Shown: positions 1 to 10,974, counted from the stretch's first letter. The stretch is DNA of 64,000 bases from Spinacia oleracea (GCF_020520425.1 NC_079487.1:108348141-108412140); one strand, 5' to 3'. Translations and numbers: made by a program. Notes: a model not told the origin generated them from the sequence alone.

Positions 1-250
1 TTCGAAATAATAGGGACACTTTGACTTTTGACACTATTCACAAATCAGTTTGACTGTCATTTGTGATTTTTGGGTAAGGAAAAATATAGTCGTGTAAGGT
101 CTTGTTTGATTTTCTCGATATGTACTTTCGGAATATCAACTTTTATAATTTTTCCGAATACAAAATTAGAGATATAAATATAATGTCCAAACATTTACAT
201 TGGCAAACGTGAAAAGGTAAATTGTCCCTATTATTTCGAATTGGATGGAG
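1..250. mobile_element. Stowaway-like MITE, left edge cut by the window
   Basis: The first bases (TTCGAAATAATAGGGACA) reappear in reverse complement at about 221-240, followed by GGATGGAG and TA. This matches the GGAGGGAG-TA ends of the other CTCCCTCC elements in the window. The outer left end lies before base 1, so the copy is incomplete here. No coding capacity is visible. Confidence 0.5.
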
Positions 251-892
251 TATATGTTAAAATGTTTCTAGTAAAACAACAATCGGATCATTATGATAGA
301 GATAACATATGAGATATGGTATTTTTTTTTTAATCATTTAAGTGGAGGTTGTGAAAAAGAGATAGACAATAAAATATTTTGAGTGGAGATTGATAAAAGA
401 GAGGGAAATACACAAAAACAATGGAACCAACATAGAAACAACTAAATATAACTACATATAACTAAATTTACATATGATTTTATATTTTGGTATAACTAAA
501 TAACCGGTACATCTAAAGAAAACACCCATAAAAAGCAAGTGACCCGTTAAAAAAGGACGCAAGGAGTAAATATTATAAGACGGGAGTAAAATCACCTTAA
601 TAATGATCTAAAATTATTCTGGTAGAAAATGGAAGTCATGTGAAGTATGGTTTGTGAGGTTTCTGCTAGGTTGTTTACATGGTTTTTACTTGTATTTTAT
701 GCACGCGATGTGTGCGTGGATTTTAGAATGCATGTAAACCAACATTAATAAATCAATATTTATTAATAAAGAGTAAACTTTAGATTGGTTAGATAGTAAA
801 TTTAGTGGAGGTAATTTATTTGACCCGACTAAAGCTTATTGAATTAATTGAATCTTATTGTAATTTATCTGATTTTTTTTAAGTTTTAATCT
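251..892. other. AT-rich intergenic DNA, nothing recognised
   Basis: There is no ORF of credible length, no RNA gene and no clear repeat boundary. Short A/T runs only. Confidence 0.5.
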
Positions 893-1335
893 AGGCCTTG
901 TTCGGCGAAACTGGCGGTAGCGGGTAACGTTTAACAGTTGAAGTAGAGTTTAGCGGTTGAAGTAGTGTTTAACGGTCAATAGTAGCGGGTAACAATTAGC
1001 TATCAAAGTAATGGGTAACTAGTATGAGTGTTTGGTAAAAGTAGCGGTTGAGATTGTAAAATACAATAAAAAATCTATATATTTTATAATTTAATAATGT
1101 TGATTTATATTTTTTTATAAAAAAGACTAAAACTTTATTATAATTTTATCAAAAAATACCTGCTACCTTCAAACGCTACTATTTTTAACGTTTGACAAAA
1201 GCTACTCAATCGCTACTTTTACCGCTAACCGCTACCTCACGCGCTACAATGCCAAACACTTTCATATTTTACAAGTAGCTTTTGAATAAGTCAAAACGAT
1301 ACCCGCTACCTCAAACGTTACCACCAAATAGGCCC
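893..1335. mobile_element. MITE-like inverted-repeat element
   Basis: The left end has AGGCCTTGTTCGGCGAAACT followed by several GCGGTAGCGGGTAACG-like motifs. The right end carries the complementary motifs (CCCGCTACCTCAAACG, CGCTACTTTTACCGCTAACC) and AAATAGGCCC. The two arms can therefore pair over a long imperfect stem. No ORF is present. The exact ends and target duplication were not resolved. A PIF/Harbinger or foldback MITE is the likeliest class. Confidence 0.45.
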
Positions 1336-2478
1336 TTATCCGATTTTGTTAGACCTGAAACTATTTTTTTTAGTGTCTACAAACGCCCCTCAATATAGAT
1401 ATCTCCCTGTAACAACTTTAAGCAACTAAATTAAGTACTCCTATACTAACACAAGTAGAAAGCAAATTAAAATAACAATAATGTATTGGTCCCAAATAGC
1501 ACCCGAAATGTAAAACCAAATAAAGGTATATCTAATGAATGGACCAAAATAAAGATCCCTCAAAAGCCAATTAACGGGGTCTAACATTTCTTGTGAGGTG
1601 TGGTCCGCCTAACAAAGACAAACACAAGAGTTGGCTAACCTCATTACTCACCATACAATTATTCAATATTTAATTTCCTTATAAATATACTTAATTTTAT
1701 TATTTTGTAATTGAAAATAATCTTATGTTTGTTTGTTTTTTGTTTTATGGGTTGGTCTTCTTTACCTTTGGCTCAAAGTATAGGTCAATGAACTTTTCCT
1801 TCAATTTGAAGACTACTTGTACTGCTTTAACTAACACTAAACATTTTTGTTGGCCATCTGTAATTGGGTTTTGGTACCTAATTAAACATAACATAAACAT
1901 CTTTGAATATGTGATTATAAAGTTTGTCTTTAAATAAATATATTATTATGATATTGTTTGATTTTACAAGTTTTGTTTGGTTATTCCATTTTGATATGTG
2001 TCACATGGTGTTAGGGCTTTGCATGAAATGATGTAACATGATTAATTATATTAAATGTCTTTTTGGTGGAACATTTGCTTCAAAATATGGTATGGGAATT
2101 AAGACATCAAAATCTTTTTGTTTTGGAAATATATGTAATAATTAAATTTAATAATAATAATGGAACTTTGATCACTTTATGAGATTTGTGAAATATTATT
2201 CCCCACAATCATACAAATTGGTAACAACTCCATTTTATAAGGTTGATTGAGTAATGAGCTGTTTATTTTCTAAAAATTCATGCATATATACTCCTTAAAA
2301 CTTGTAAGCATATATGACATGATAGGCTACACCAATTCACTTACCTTAAGCTTATTAATCTAATCAATAATGTTCCATTCTTCAAATAATAGCATACATT
2401 AACATATTCCTATGTATACATACTTTGCACCAAAAAGTATATTGTACATATTCCTATATATAATTAAGGTAATCGAGC
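1336..2478. other. AT-rich intergenic DNA, nothing recognised
   Basis: A 70-codon open frame at 1725-1937 is low-complexity hydrophobic sequence in AT-rich DNA with no family resemblance, and I do not call it a gene. No TIR, LTR or tRNA-like sequence was seen. Confidence 0.5.
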
Positions 2479-2705
2479 AATGTCTAGCTTGGTCTAGTGG
2501 AAAGGATTCCATCTTTCAACTAAAAGGTTGGGTGTGCAATCCCCACCAGGGGCACTTTGAAGGTGGGTCCCCCTTATCATTCCCCCCCCCCCCCCCCCAC
2601 ACACACACTCTCAAAGTGTCTAGCCTGCTAATCTTGACGGGTTGACCCGTGCGGGGTTCTGACCTGGTAAGACACTCCATCTTACCTTCAAAAAAAAAAA
2701 AAAAA
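2479..2705 (+). mobile_element. tRNA-derived SINE, family A
   Basis: The 5' part resembles a tRNA gene with an A-box-like stretch (TGGTCTAGTGGAAAGG) and a B-box-like stretch near GGTTGGGTGTGCAATCC. The body ends in a run of about 17 A. The same head-to-tail sequence recurs at 6841-7047, including the GATAAGACACTTCATCTT-like end, which supports a repeat family. A C homopolymer and CACACA tract at 2582-2608 lie inside the copy. No clean target duplication was identified. Confidence 0.65.
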
Positions 2706-3229
2706 GGTAGATCATCACTCAATCATTTCAAAGAATTTCCAAGTGTCAAGTTCGTAATACTCCACACTTTACATAATTGAAAATTAAGCTGAAATTGTTA
2801 AGTAAGATTTACGACATAAAAGAGTACATTTCAACAAAATTGACCTCAACAACATCGATTATAGTTAATTTTGTTGTATGGAGTAATACAAAGTACTATC
2901 TTTAGCATTGCACTTCACAAGAGGGGACATTTAAGAAACTTAGCCACTATCCAATTTTTCTCTCTCCCTCTCCTCTTCTAGAGTTTCATTTTCTTGGTCG
3001 TTTTAGGGCAAAATTAGTCTAATTTCTCCTCTTTATTAACAAATTAATATTACTTTAAAAAAAACATAACGCATAGGTGAATTGATATAAATGACGCCGG
3101 AGCTAATAAAAAAAAGGTCATTTTATGATTAGAAATCAACTACCCCTCTGTTTCGTAATGATATTATAGTTCAAAATTTTGACACTTTTCACAATTTAAA
3201 AGAATTTTCAAAATCCTTTCCAAGTACTA
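2706..3229. other. Intergenic DNA with a retroposon-like fragment
   Basis: The stretch at about 2960-3010 (CT-rich, then TCTAGAGTTTCATTTTCTTGG) resembles the first 50 bases of the retroposon at 4831-5387. This suggests a second, degraded copy of that family. The rest is AT-rich with no recognised feature. Confidence 0.35.
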
Positions 3230-3543
3230 CTCCCTCCGTATTTATTTAAGGGATACACTTGCCTTTTCCGGCCGTATTTATTTAAGAGATACACATGTCA
3301 TTTTTAGTAACTTATCAACTCTACCATCTAATTAAATAATTATCTAAAATATCTTATGTATCATCACCCTATTAAACAAATAATTTCAGAACTACACCCC
3401 ACCCCACACCCCCTAAAATGACATGGTCCCCACTTGTTTTACCTATACCCAACCCCACTTGTTTTATTACTTTATTCCATTCAATTCTTCTTCTTAATTC
3501 ACGTGTCTGATCAAGTGTATCACTTAAATAAATACAGAGGGAG
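3230..3543. mobile_element. Stowaway-like MITE (CTCCCTCCGTATTTATTTAAG family)
   Basis: The inverted ends CTCCCTCCGTATTTATTTAA and TTAAATAAATACAGAGGGAG are bordered by TA on both sides, the expected Tc1/mariner-type target duplication. It is 314 bp. A second copy of the same family lies at 41618-41942, and both share GATACACTTGCCTTTTCCGG near one end. It has no coding capacity. An open frame on the minus strand across it is a by-product of the inverted repeats. Confidence 0.8.
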
Positions 3544-3630
3544 TACGCACGAAGTATAAGAACAAACGTATTCAAGTGGGGTCTTTTTTTTATTCGTCTC
3601 ATTGAGTAATTATTTTTCTTTTTTTTAATA

Positions 3631-4039
3631 CTCCCTCCATTTCTTTTTGTTGTATCCGTTTCCATTTTAAGTGTTTCTTTTTGTTGTATCCGTTTCTATT
3701 TTTGGACATATATTTTCTCCTAAAATACCCTTACATTTCTATCTAATTACCAAAATACCTAAAGATTCCCCACCTAAATTTCCTCACTCCCTATTATTTA
3801 ATTCTTTTCTCTTCCCCATATACCCACTCTCTCACCTCCTTTATCGACCATCATTATCACTCCTCTATCTTACCTTATTTCTTTATTATTTTCTCTCTTC
3901 TTTTTTTATTATAATCTCTTACATACAATCATTTTTTTTACACCCAATCATTACACTTATACCAATACAATTAAGATTCCAATTTTCTTAAAAACACCAC
4001 CCTTTTCCAAATGGATACATCATTTAGGAATGGAGGGAG
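3631..4039. mobile_element. Stowaway-like MITE
   Basis: It begins CTCCCTCCATTTCTTTTTGT and ends in TTTAGGAATGGAGGGAG, with TA flanks. Near the left end the motif TTTCTTTTTGTTGTATCCGTTTC is repeated in tandem (about 3640-3700), so the terminal segment is duplicated. The interior is pyrimidine-rich, which produces a spurious 106-codon frame at 3671-3991. Confidence 0.7.
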
Positions 4040-4817
4040 TAGTATGTAAAAATAAATAAAAATAATATAAATGTGCATTGAAAATCTTTTAAAAAAAATA
4101 GAAAATAAAACATCATGATGGAACAAATGAACTATAACCCAACTTCTTTTTATCGAACGGGTTACTAATTGTCTAAACATTTATCAAGTCGGGTCAATTT
4201 TTTCTGGTCATAACCGAAACCGTTGGTATAAAACCATTGAATTGAATCTGAATCAGGGGCTTTCTGATATTTGTGGCTAGACTGAGTTCTGAGTTTCAGA
4301 GCCCCCATGTTATTGTGATCACATAATAACAAAAATAAAATAAAAAGTATTTTCCATACTGAGTAGTTTATTTTCCCTGAGGTTGGGGATTTTACAGGAT
4401 CCTGAGGATAAGAACCATGTGGCTTAGCTACTGCAAAACCCAATTCATTTTTTATTTTGCTTCCTTTTTAAAATTTATTTCCTGGTATGCTGCTGTCCTT
4501 TAATTTGAAGTTTTCTGAAAGCTATAAAATATATAAATAATGAAATCCTCCAATTATATGCATAAAGTAAATAAAATAATGAACCCTCCAAATCTGCAAT
4601 TATATGCAACAAAATTGTATTTGGGATACTTTTTGTAACGATTTCATTTGTTGCTAATGCGTTTATGCAAATCTTACTTTAAGTTTTAGCTTTATACTTT
4701 AGTATAAACCTAATCTTTTCTTAAAGTTATGCTTATTTGTTTTTGGACAATTTTTTAAATAAAACCGTTTATACAATTTAAGATATTTCCTAAAGTAATA
4801 AGATCTTATGAGCATTT
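4040..4817. other. Intergenic DNA, nothing recognised
   Basis: Two minus-strand open frames (3971-4180 and 4165-4443) have no start context, splice context or family resemblance. No repeats were recognised. Confidence 0.45.
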
Positions 4818-4830
4818 ATGCATGGTACCA

Positions 4831-5387
4831 TCCTCTTTCCCTCTCTCTTTTTCTAGAGTTTATTTTCTTGTGCGTCGTTGGACGGAAATAGTTCAATTTA
4901 TACTATTTTTGACCCTTTCTCTTCATTTAATTTAGCTATTAATTGTCTCTTAAATTTAATAAATTTTTTCACTATATGGGTAGAGTTCGTCCTTGTTCGT
5001 TAATCTCCCTATGACGGAGTTAGTTTTAGTATGTTTGGTTTGTCGTTCACTCGTAGTGGATTTATGTATAATTGGTTCGTTGGCAAATTTTTATGGGGGA
5101 TCGCAACATATATCAATATTCCGAGCACATTTAGATGAATCAAGTGGAAATCATCCCCGCGGATACAACAAATCGTTATATCGTCTCTCTGAAAAAGTTG
5201 AATGTTCCACCGTTGTATGCATGAGACGTTCTACAATGCAAGATCTATTCAACGACAGTAGTTTTGACGAAGGAAACATTTATTTGATTCAATTTGCCGT
5301 GTATGTGTTAGATCTATATTTCTCTTTAGCTTGTAGATGTCGTATGACTATTTATTAATGAATTAATTTTCCTTTCAACAAATAAAA
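4831..5387 (+). mobile_element. Retroposon-like insertion with 13-bp target duplication
   Basis: A 557-bp unit is flanked by the exact direct repeat ATGCATGGTACCA (4818-4830 and 5388-5400). It starts with a CT-rich tract and ends in a short A-rich tail (CAACAAATAAAA). This is the layout of a sequence copied from RNA and inserted by LINE machinery. A 121-codon open frame occupies 4993-5358 on the same strand, close to the 3' end. I recognise no domain in it and cannot say whether it is translated. The unit could be a SINE-like family, a LINE fragment or a retrocopied transcript. Confidence 0.6.
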
Positions 5388-5400
5388 ATGCATGGTACCA

Positions 5401-6300
5401 CTAGTTAGTGGCCCGTAGTGTTACATATAGTTTGAGCTAGCTTTTTTAATTCATTTGAAATTCACTTATAAAATTCTTAATATGTGTGGCTTGAGAATAT
5501 TATGAATTTCATTATATATGCGGGTTAAGAATAAAATTGGTTTATTAACAATCTGTAAACTAAATTTTTGAGCAAGTTACATTATTTGTGTAAAACTTTA
5601 TTTTTTGTACTACTATATATATAACTTAGAAGAAATTTTTAAGTTATAATTGTATATTGAGTTACAAAGTCGAAATAAATTTTGGACGAAAAAAACACAT
5701 TTGATTAGCTAAAAGAAAGCGTTGCCTTATTTTTTCTTATTATTTTCTTTGTTAATTTCATGGTTACGTCTAGTCTAAATCAATTTATGAAAAAGATATA
5801 TGATTTGATTAGTAATTAAATTAAAATTAAGAAAAAAATGGTTTTCATAAATTGTTACTCAAATATAAAACTTGGGAATTAAAGTTCTATACACTCGTAG
5901 GAACGATTTTTCTCATTTTTAATTGTTATATAAGGACGACTTTTCTGTTTTTTAATTGTTTTAGATTCATAAGTTGTATTTTTGGAGTGGTGGATTAAAC
6001 TTTGCATTAACATATGAGATATCATGAGTTCAAGGGTTGATAGCAACATTTATTTTGTGAGGACATAATAAAACAATGATATATATGTGCACATGACATG
6101 ACATGACGACCACATATTACTTACTAAGTTATCATGATACTTGGAGATATGTCATAAATTGCCTTGGAGTTTTCGAAATATATAGGTTGGTTGGTTGGTT
6201 GAAGATGCAGCAATAGTTGGGAGCTTGTGACCAAGTGATTATTTTTAATTTTAGGTGAACATTACTACTCAATATACACATTTTATTTTTTCAAGTGTTA
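5401..6300. other. AT-rich intergenic DNA, nothing recognised
   Basis: No open frame, tRNA-like sequence or terminal repeat was seen. A few short direct repeats (GACATGACATGAC near 6094, GGTTGGTTGGTTGG near 6187) are present. Confidence 0.45.
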
Positions 6301-6473
6301 CTCTATATGTCCTAAAAGATTGCCTCACTTTTTAAGGATCGTCTTAAAAATATTATTTCGTATCCTATTTTATTAATATGATACCTCACTACCCTTTCTA
6401 TAATTACTAACACAATACAGAGTAGAACGTTTGAAAAAATTGTGATGAGACGATTTTTAAGGGAGGAAGGAAG
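6301..6473. mobile_element. Short Stowaway-like MITE
   Basis: It begins CTCTATATGTCCTAAAAGAT and ends in TTTTTAAGGGAGGAAGGAAG, bordered by TA. The arms include GCCTCACTTTTTAAGGATCG and GATGAGACGATTTTTAAGGG, which are partly complementary. It is a degenerate copy. Confidence 0.45.
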
Positions 6474-6840
6474 TACAAGTAAGAGTTAACACCATTATTA
6501 ATGGTTACTTAGTTATTATATACGAAGTACTGGAGTACAAAATAAGTTCAGATAAGCCGTGTCACTTTTATTTTGGAGAGTTTCAATTCAGATAAATTTA
6601 GTTAAGAATTTTTCTAAAATAAGATAAATCTGATTAGGATATGTTATGTTTATCTGATCTAGTATATATAATAAAAAAAGTTCTAAAATTTTCTATGAAT
6701 GTTTCTTTTTTTTGATATTGTCTAATTTTTTCTTATCTAATCTAATTTTTTGATATTCTAATCTGATTTGTTTAATCATTTATATTCCATACGGAGTACA
6801 TCATAAGGTGACTCCTAAAAAATACAGTACATCATAAGGT
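6474..6840. other. Intergenic DNA with a local duplication
   Basis: GTACATCATAAGGTGACTC occurs at about 6797-6815 and again at about 6827-6845, a direct repeat just before the SINE at 6841. One copy may be the SINE target duplication, displaced. The remainder is AT-rich and otherwise featureless. Confidence 0.4.
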
Positions 6841-7047
6841 GACTCAAATTGGATTAGTGGAAAGGATTTCAACTTCCAACTAAAAGGTTGGAGGTTCAAT
6901 CTCATTTGGAGCAATTTGAAAGAGGATTCCCCTTACCATTCCCACCATTCTCAAAGTATCTAGTATGCTAACCCGGAATCCCGAACAGGTTTATCCGTAT
7001 AAGGTTTCGATCCGATAAGACACTTCATCTTGCTTTCAAACAAAAAA
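6841..7047 (+). mobile_element. tRNA-derived SINE, family A, second copy
   Basis: It matches the copy at 2479-2705 along its length: the TTAGTGGAAAGGATTTCAAC head, AACTAAAAGGTTGGAGGTTC with a B-box-like GGTTCAATC, the CTCAAAGTATCTAGTATGCT middle and the GATAAGACACTTCATCTTGC end, followed by a short A-rich tail. It is a retroposed RNA polymerase III-type element with no protein product. Confidence 0.65.
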
Positions 7048-7638
7048 ATAATTAATGTTTACATAGAGGGAGGCCTTTATATACGAAGTAAAATTTTTCT
7101 TTTCTTTATGAGGATATTGATTACATAATTGAGTTGATATCACCCCACAAAATCACAAATTAAAACATGCTTATATTTTTTAGGTGCACATGATTAGACC
7201 GTCTACTTTACTACTCTCCAGATGAAGACATCTGGGAAAGCGGAGTAGAGAGGCCATCTCAACCAATAGCGGCCTCTTTCCTGCCTATTTCCCCGTATAT
7301 AGAAAATATAGAATAAATTATTTGTATTAAATACGAAGTTTACTTCTTACAACAGAAAATAATTTTGTGTTGCCAACTTTTTTATATTTATTTATTAAAT
7401 AACGTATATATTTTTTTAATTAAATAATAAGAAGAATTAAAATTTGTATTACTAACGCAAATTTTCGTTTGAACCACTCTTAAGCATTTTCGCAATCGGT
7501 AATATTTGACTCTTAACCAACTTGTACGGAGTATTGGTTAATATACTCCCTCCGTATTTTATTAGGAGTCACACTTACCATTTTCGACTGTATTTTATTA
7601 GGGGTCACACTTTCATTTTTATAACTTTTATATTTTAT
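7048..7638. other. Intergenic DNA with a truncated Stowaway-like end
   Basis: A CTCCCTCCGTATTTTATTAGG end preceded by TA starts near 7547, and the related motif TGTATTTTATTAGGGGTCAC follows near 7590. No matching right end was found before the next element begins at about 7639. The rest is AT-rich and unassigned. Confidence 0.4.
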
Positions 7639-7990
7639 CCGTTTCACAAAATTGTAACACTTTTAGTTTTGCCACTATTCATATACCAACTCTGACCATG
7701 TATTTACTAATCTATTAAAAGCAAATGTTATCAAATAAAATATTTTTGAATTGATCTCATTATATACTTTCATAATATGAAATTTTAAGAGAGTGATGGA
7801 TAGCTCAGTTGGTTGGAGCTTCTATCCCGGTTCCAGGTGATCCTGGGATCGATTCTCATCCCCGCCCTTGTGGCTCATTTGCACCAAAAAAAAAAAATGA
7901 AATTTTAAGATTAATTTAGAACAAGATAATTAGAGATATATCTTGACAAACGTGATAGTCAAAGTGTTGCAATTTTTTTGAAACAGATTA
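7639..7990. mobile_element. Stowaway-like MITE interrupted by a SINE
   Basis: The left arm TCCGTTTCACAAAATTGTAA plus CACTTTTAG is complementary to the right arm CAAAGTGTTGCAATTTTTTTG plus AAACAGATTA. The TSD-flanked SINE at 7791-7896 lies between the arms, so the MITE was here first. Confidence 0.55.
7791..7896 (+). mobile_element. Minimal tRNA-derived SINE with 14-bp target duplication
   Basis: This 106-bp unit has a tRNA-like head (GATGGATAGCTCAGTTGG, A box), a B-box-like GGGATCGATTCTC, a short tail GTGGCTCATTTGCACC and about 12 A. The exact duplication ATGAAATTTTAAGA flanks it at 7777-7790 and 7897-7910. It is among the shortest such units in the window, little more than a tRNA-like domain and a tail. 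Confidence 0.8.
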
Positions 7991-8076
7991 AGTATATTCT
8001 AATTATTTAATATTTCGTATATCTAATTTCTTAGGGACCACAACTACAATAAAACTACTCTCTACTTTAATTAAAA

Positions 8077-9115
8077 CTAGTTTAGGGCCCGTGCAACGCA
8101 CGGCTACTACTAAAACAATTTATTATTTTAATAGTAACTAAAAGACCTGTGATATTAGGAAAACATGAAAGTAAGAGGATATATGAAAAAGTATAAATTC
8201 AAATTTGTGTAAAAAAAATATTCAAATGAACTAAATTTGCATATTACTATACAAAGTTAAAAATTATAGTCGTTTACTTGTATGTAGAACGATCTAACAA
8301 CGTTAAACAAACCCGAATGACTCAAGACTAATTTTCGAAAAGATCCTAGCATAACCGAGTTAGTCAAATACAACATATTTTGAATTGAGTAAAATCTTGA
8401 TAAATAAACTTATATGTTAGTCTACTTACCATGTATTAATATTTTAATTAACATTCTTACTTACCGGTTACCATGTATTATATTATTAATAGTAGACTAA
8501 GATTAGAAGTTCATTTATCAATATTTTTTATATTTCTTATCAGATTAAAAAGTTATAATAATACATAAATAAAATTATATCATAAAAGAAAAAATAATAT
8601 TGATTTAGCATTCTTACTTACCAGTTACCATGTATTATATTATTAATAATAGACTAAGATTAGAAGTTCATTTATCAATATTTTTTATATTTCTTATCAG
8701 ATTAAAAAGTTATAATAATACATAAATAAAATTATATCATAAAAGAAAAAATCATATTGATTTAGCATTCTTACTTACCGGTTACCATGTATTATATTAT
8801 TAATAGTAGACTAAGATTAGAAGTTCATTTATCAATATTTTTTATATTTCTTATCAGATTAAAAAGTTATAATAATACATAAATAAAAGTATATCATAAA
8901 AGAAAAAATTATATTGATTTAGCTTTCCTCCAATAATATATTATGTAGTACACATCTATGGTAATTAAAAAATATTTTTATCTTAGTTTACTTAAAAAAC
9001 GTAATGTAATTTATTTATTTTAAAATAAAAAAATAAAAACATTTTGGTGGGAAAAAACCGCACCAGGAAATGACACGTGTTATTCCTGGTGTCTCTTTTA
9101 GTATATAGTAAAAGA
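8077..9115 (-). mobile_element. Helitron-like non-autonomous element
   Basis: Read on the minus strand it begins TCTTTTACTATATACTAAAA at 9115 and ends with the hairpin GCCGTGCGTTGCACGGGC, ten bases later CTAG, then a flanking T at 8076. A 5' TC, a 3' hairpin followed by CTRR, and insertion between A and T without duplication are Helitron hallmarks. No Rep/helicase coding sequence is present, so it would depend on an autonomous copy. A 157-bp tandem repeat fills its middle. Confidence 0.6.
8446..8926. repeat. Three-copy 157-bp tandem repeat
   Basis: The motif TTACCGGTTACCATGTATTA starts at about 8461, 8618 (as TTACCAGTT) and 8775, an even 157-bp spacing. Each copy continues through AGACTAAGATTAGAAGTTCA and TCATAAAAGAAAAAA. 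The copies differ by only a few bases, so the amplification is recent. It lies inside the Helitron-like element. Confidence 0.8.
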
Positions 9116-9421
9116 TATTTTTCCTATCATATTTTTCTATTTGTTTATTACTCTTTCCCCCACTTACTTTAGTAATTTTATTACATTTAACCATCCTTTT
9201 TTAATATACGTGACGGTTAACATGTTGATTTTGTGTTACCAACTTACCATAGGATAATTTATCGAAGTGTATTTTGTTTAAAGTTATATATAGCTAGGTG
9301 TTAACTTAATCTCGTCGAATTTGTTGTTTGTGATTGATTGATTTCTGTATGATACTCGTAAGGGCTGAAAAATACACATAATCACATACTATTATACTAA
9401 TATACGTAGTACAAGTGAGTA

Positions 9422-10974
9422 CTCCCTCCATTCCTTTATGTTGTTCCCATAAAGAATGTTGGGGGGTTTTTAAGAAAACTGAATCTTTGTTTGTATTGGG
9501 ATAAGAGTAATGATTGGGTGTAAGAATAATGATTGTGTGTAAGAGATTATATATTTAAAATAAAGTAAGGAGAGAGAAAATATTAAATAAATAAGATAAA
9601 TGAGAGATATTTCATTAACAAAATAATCAGATTAAAATCGAACCAGAAAAAGAACAAAATTAGAACAGCTCTAAATCGAACCACTAAATCGAACCAGAAA
9701 ATTCGATTTAAAATATAACCAAAAAATAAGAAAATCCAACAAAAATCCAGAAATTTAGACTTCAATAACTCACAAATTCGTGAACAAATTCGAGCACAAT
9801 TCAACCCATAAATACGAACATATTCAACCCAGAAAATCAGGAAAATTCAACCCAAATCGAACAAATTAAACCCAGAAAATTAAACCCAGAAATTCAACCC
9901 AGAAAATTAAACCCAGAAAATTAAACCCAGAAAATTAAACCCAGAAATTAAACCCAAATCTTAAACCCAAATCGAACAAATTCAACCAAAATTAAACCCA
10001 GAAATTCGAGAAAGTTCAACCAAAATCAACCCAAAAATTAGACAAGAAAATCGAGATAATTCAACCCAAATTTAGACCAAAATAAACCCCAAAAAATCGA
10101 CCAAAATCAAACCAAAATTCGAGAACATTCAACCCGAAATTCGACAAAAATTTCGACAAAAAGTTCGTCCAAAATCAACCAAAAATTCGACAAAAATTAA
10201 ACCAAAAACTCGACCAAAATCAACCAAAAAAACAACCCAGAAATTCGTCATAAGTTCGCAAAAAAAAAAAACCCTAAAAATTTGAAACGTGAATACAAAA
10301 ATAAATAAATACCCAATTGATCTCAATTTCACGATTTTGAGGATTTAGAGGTCAAATTCGACCATGAAAACTCTAGATCTAGGGTTTTCGTGGTCGAATT
10401 TCACCATCTAAAACCATAATACGTATTCTACAGCTTTTTCGGGTGGTGGTGGCGGTGGCGGAGTTGTGGTGGTGGTGGCGGCGATATTGAACGAGGAGAG
10501 AGAAAAGTGAGAGAGGAAGGAGGAGAGAGAGAAAAGTGAGAGGAGGAATATGAAAATGAAGAACATCTTTGATGTTCTTGAGGGTATCACCAATCGAAAC
10601 AGAGAAAGGAAGGAGGAGAGAGAGAAAAATGAAAGGAGGTTGAAGAGAGAGAGAGAAATCAGAGAGGTGAGAGAGAGTGAAATCAGAGAGTGAAATCAGA
10701 GAGGTGAGAGAGAGTGAAATCAGAGAGGTGAGAGAGAGTGAAAGTGAAGGTAGTGGGGTGGGGTTATGGGGGATGAGAAATTAATTAAATAAGGGTGGTG
10801 GGGAAAAAGAGGGTGGAAAAAAGGTAGAATCTTAGGGTTTTTTGGTAAATAGTGGGGAATCTTAGGGTAAATTGGTAAAAAAACTATGGCCAAAAATAGT
10901 AAAGATTCAGTAGGGGAACAACAAAAAGAAATGCCAAAAAAGGAAATGGGAACAACAAAAAGGAATGGAGGGAG
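9422..10974. mobile_element. Oversized (1.55 kb) Stowaway-like element with foreign interior
   Basis: The terminal inverted repeats CTCCCTCCATTCCTTT...GTTGTTCCC and GGGAACAACAAAAAGGAATG are bordered by TA. Stowaway MITEs are usually under 500 bp, but this one is 1,553 bp. Its interior holds about 700 bp of degenerate direct repeats (AATTCAACCCAGAAAATTAA-type, 9780-10250) and, at 10370-10750, GGTGGTGGCGG and GAGAGAG tracts. On the minus strand these read like a CT-rich 5' leader followed by ATG at 10406 and a 20-codon frame. The interior is probably captured host DNA. No complete gene is present. Confidence 0.65.
9780..10250. repeat. Degenerate short tandem repeats (CAACCCAGAAAATTAAAC type)
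   Basis: Units of about 13-20 bp such as AATTCAACCCAGAAA and TTAAACCCAGAAA repeat many times with drift to AATTCGACAAAAA and CAACCAAAA. They lie inside the 1.55-kb Stowaway-like element. The minus-strand open frames here are repeat artefacts. Confidence 0.6.

Noticed and set aside
2412..2722. Pro-rich and Gly-rich short frames on both strands
   Set aside because: They are produced by a SINE body with a C homopolymer and a CACACA tract.
4993..5358. 121-codon frame as a conventional gene
   Set aside because: It lies wholly inside a retroposed unit, has no recognised domain and no promoter or intron evidence. It is kept only as part of the retroposon.
7791..7870. True tRNA gene
   Set aside because: The A and B boxes are tRNA-like, but the sequence lacks a convincing cloverleaf acceptor stem, ends in poly(A) and has a target duplication, so it is a SINE.
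8446..8926. CRISPR-like array (three regular repeats)
   Set aside because: The units are 157 bp in direct tandem without unique spacers, in a plant nuclear context. It is an ordinary tandem repeat.
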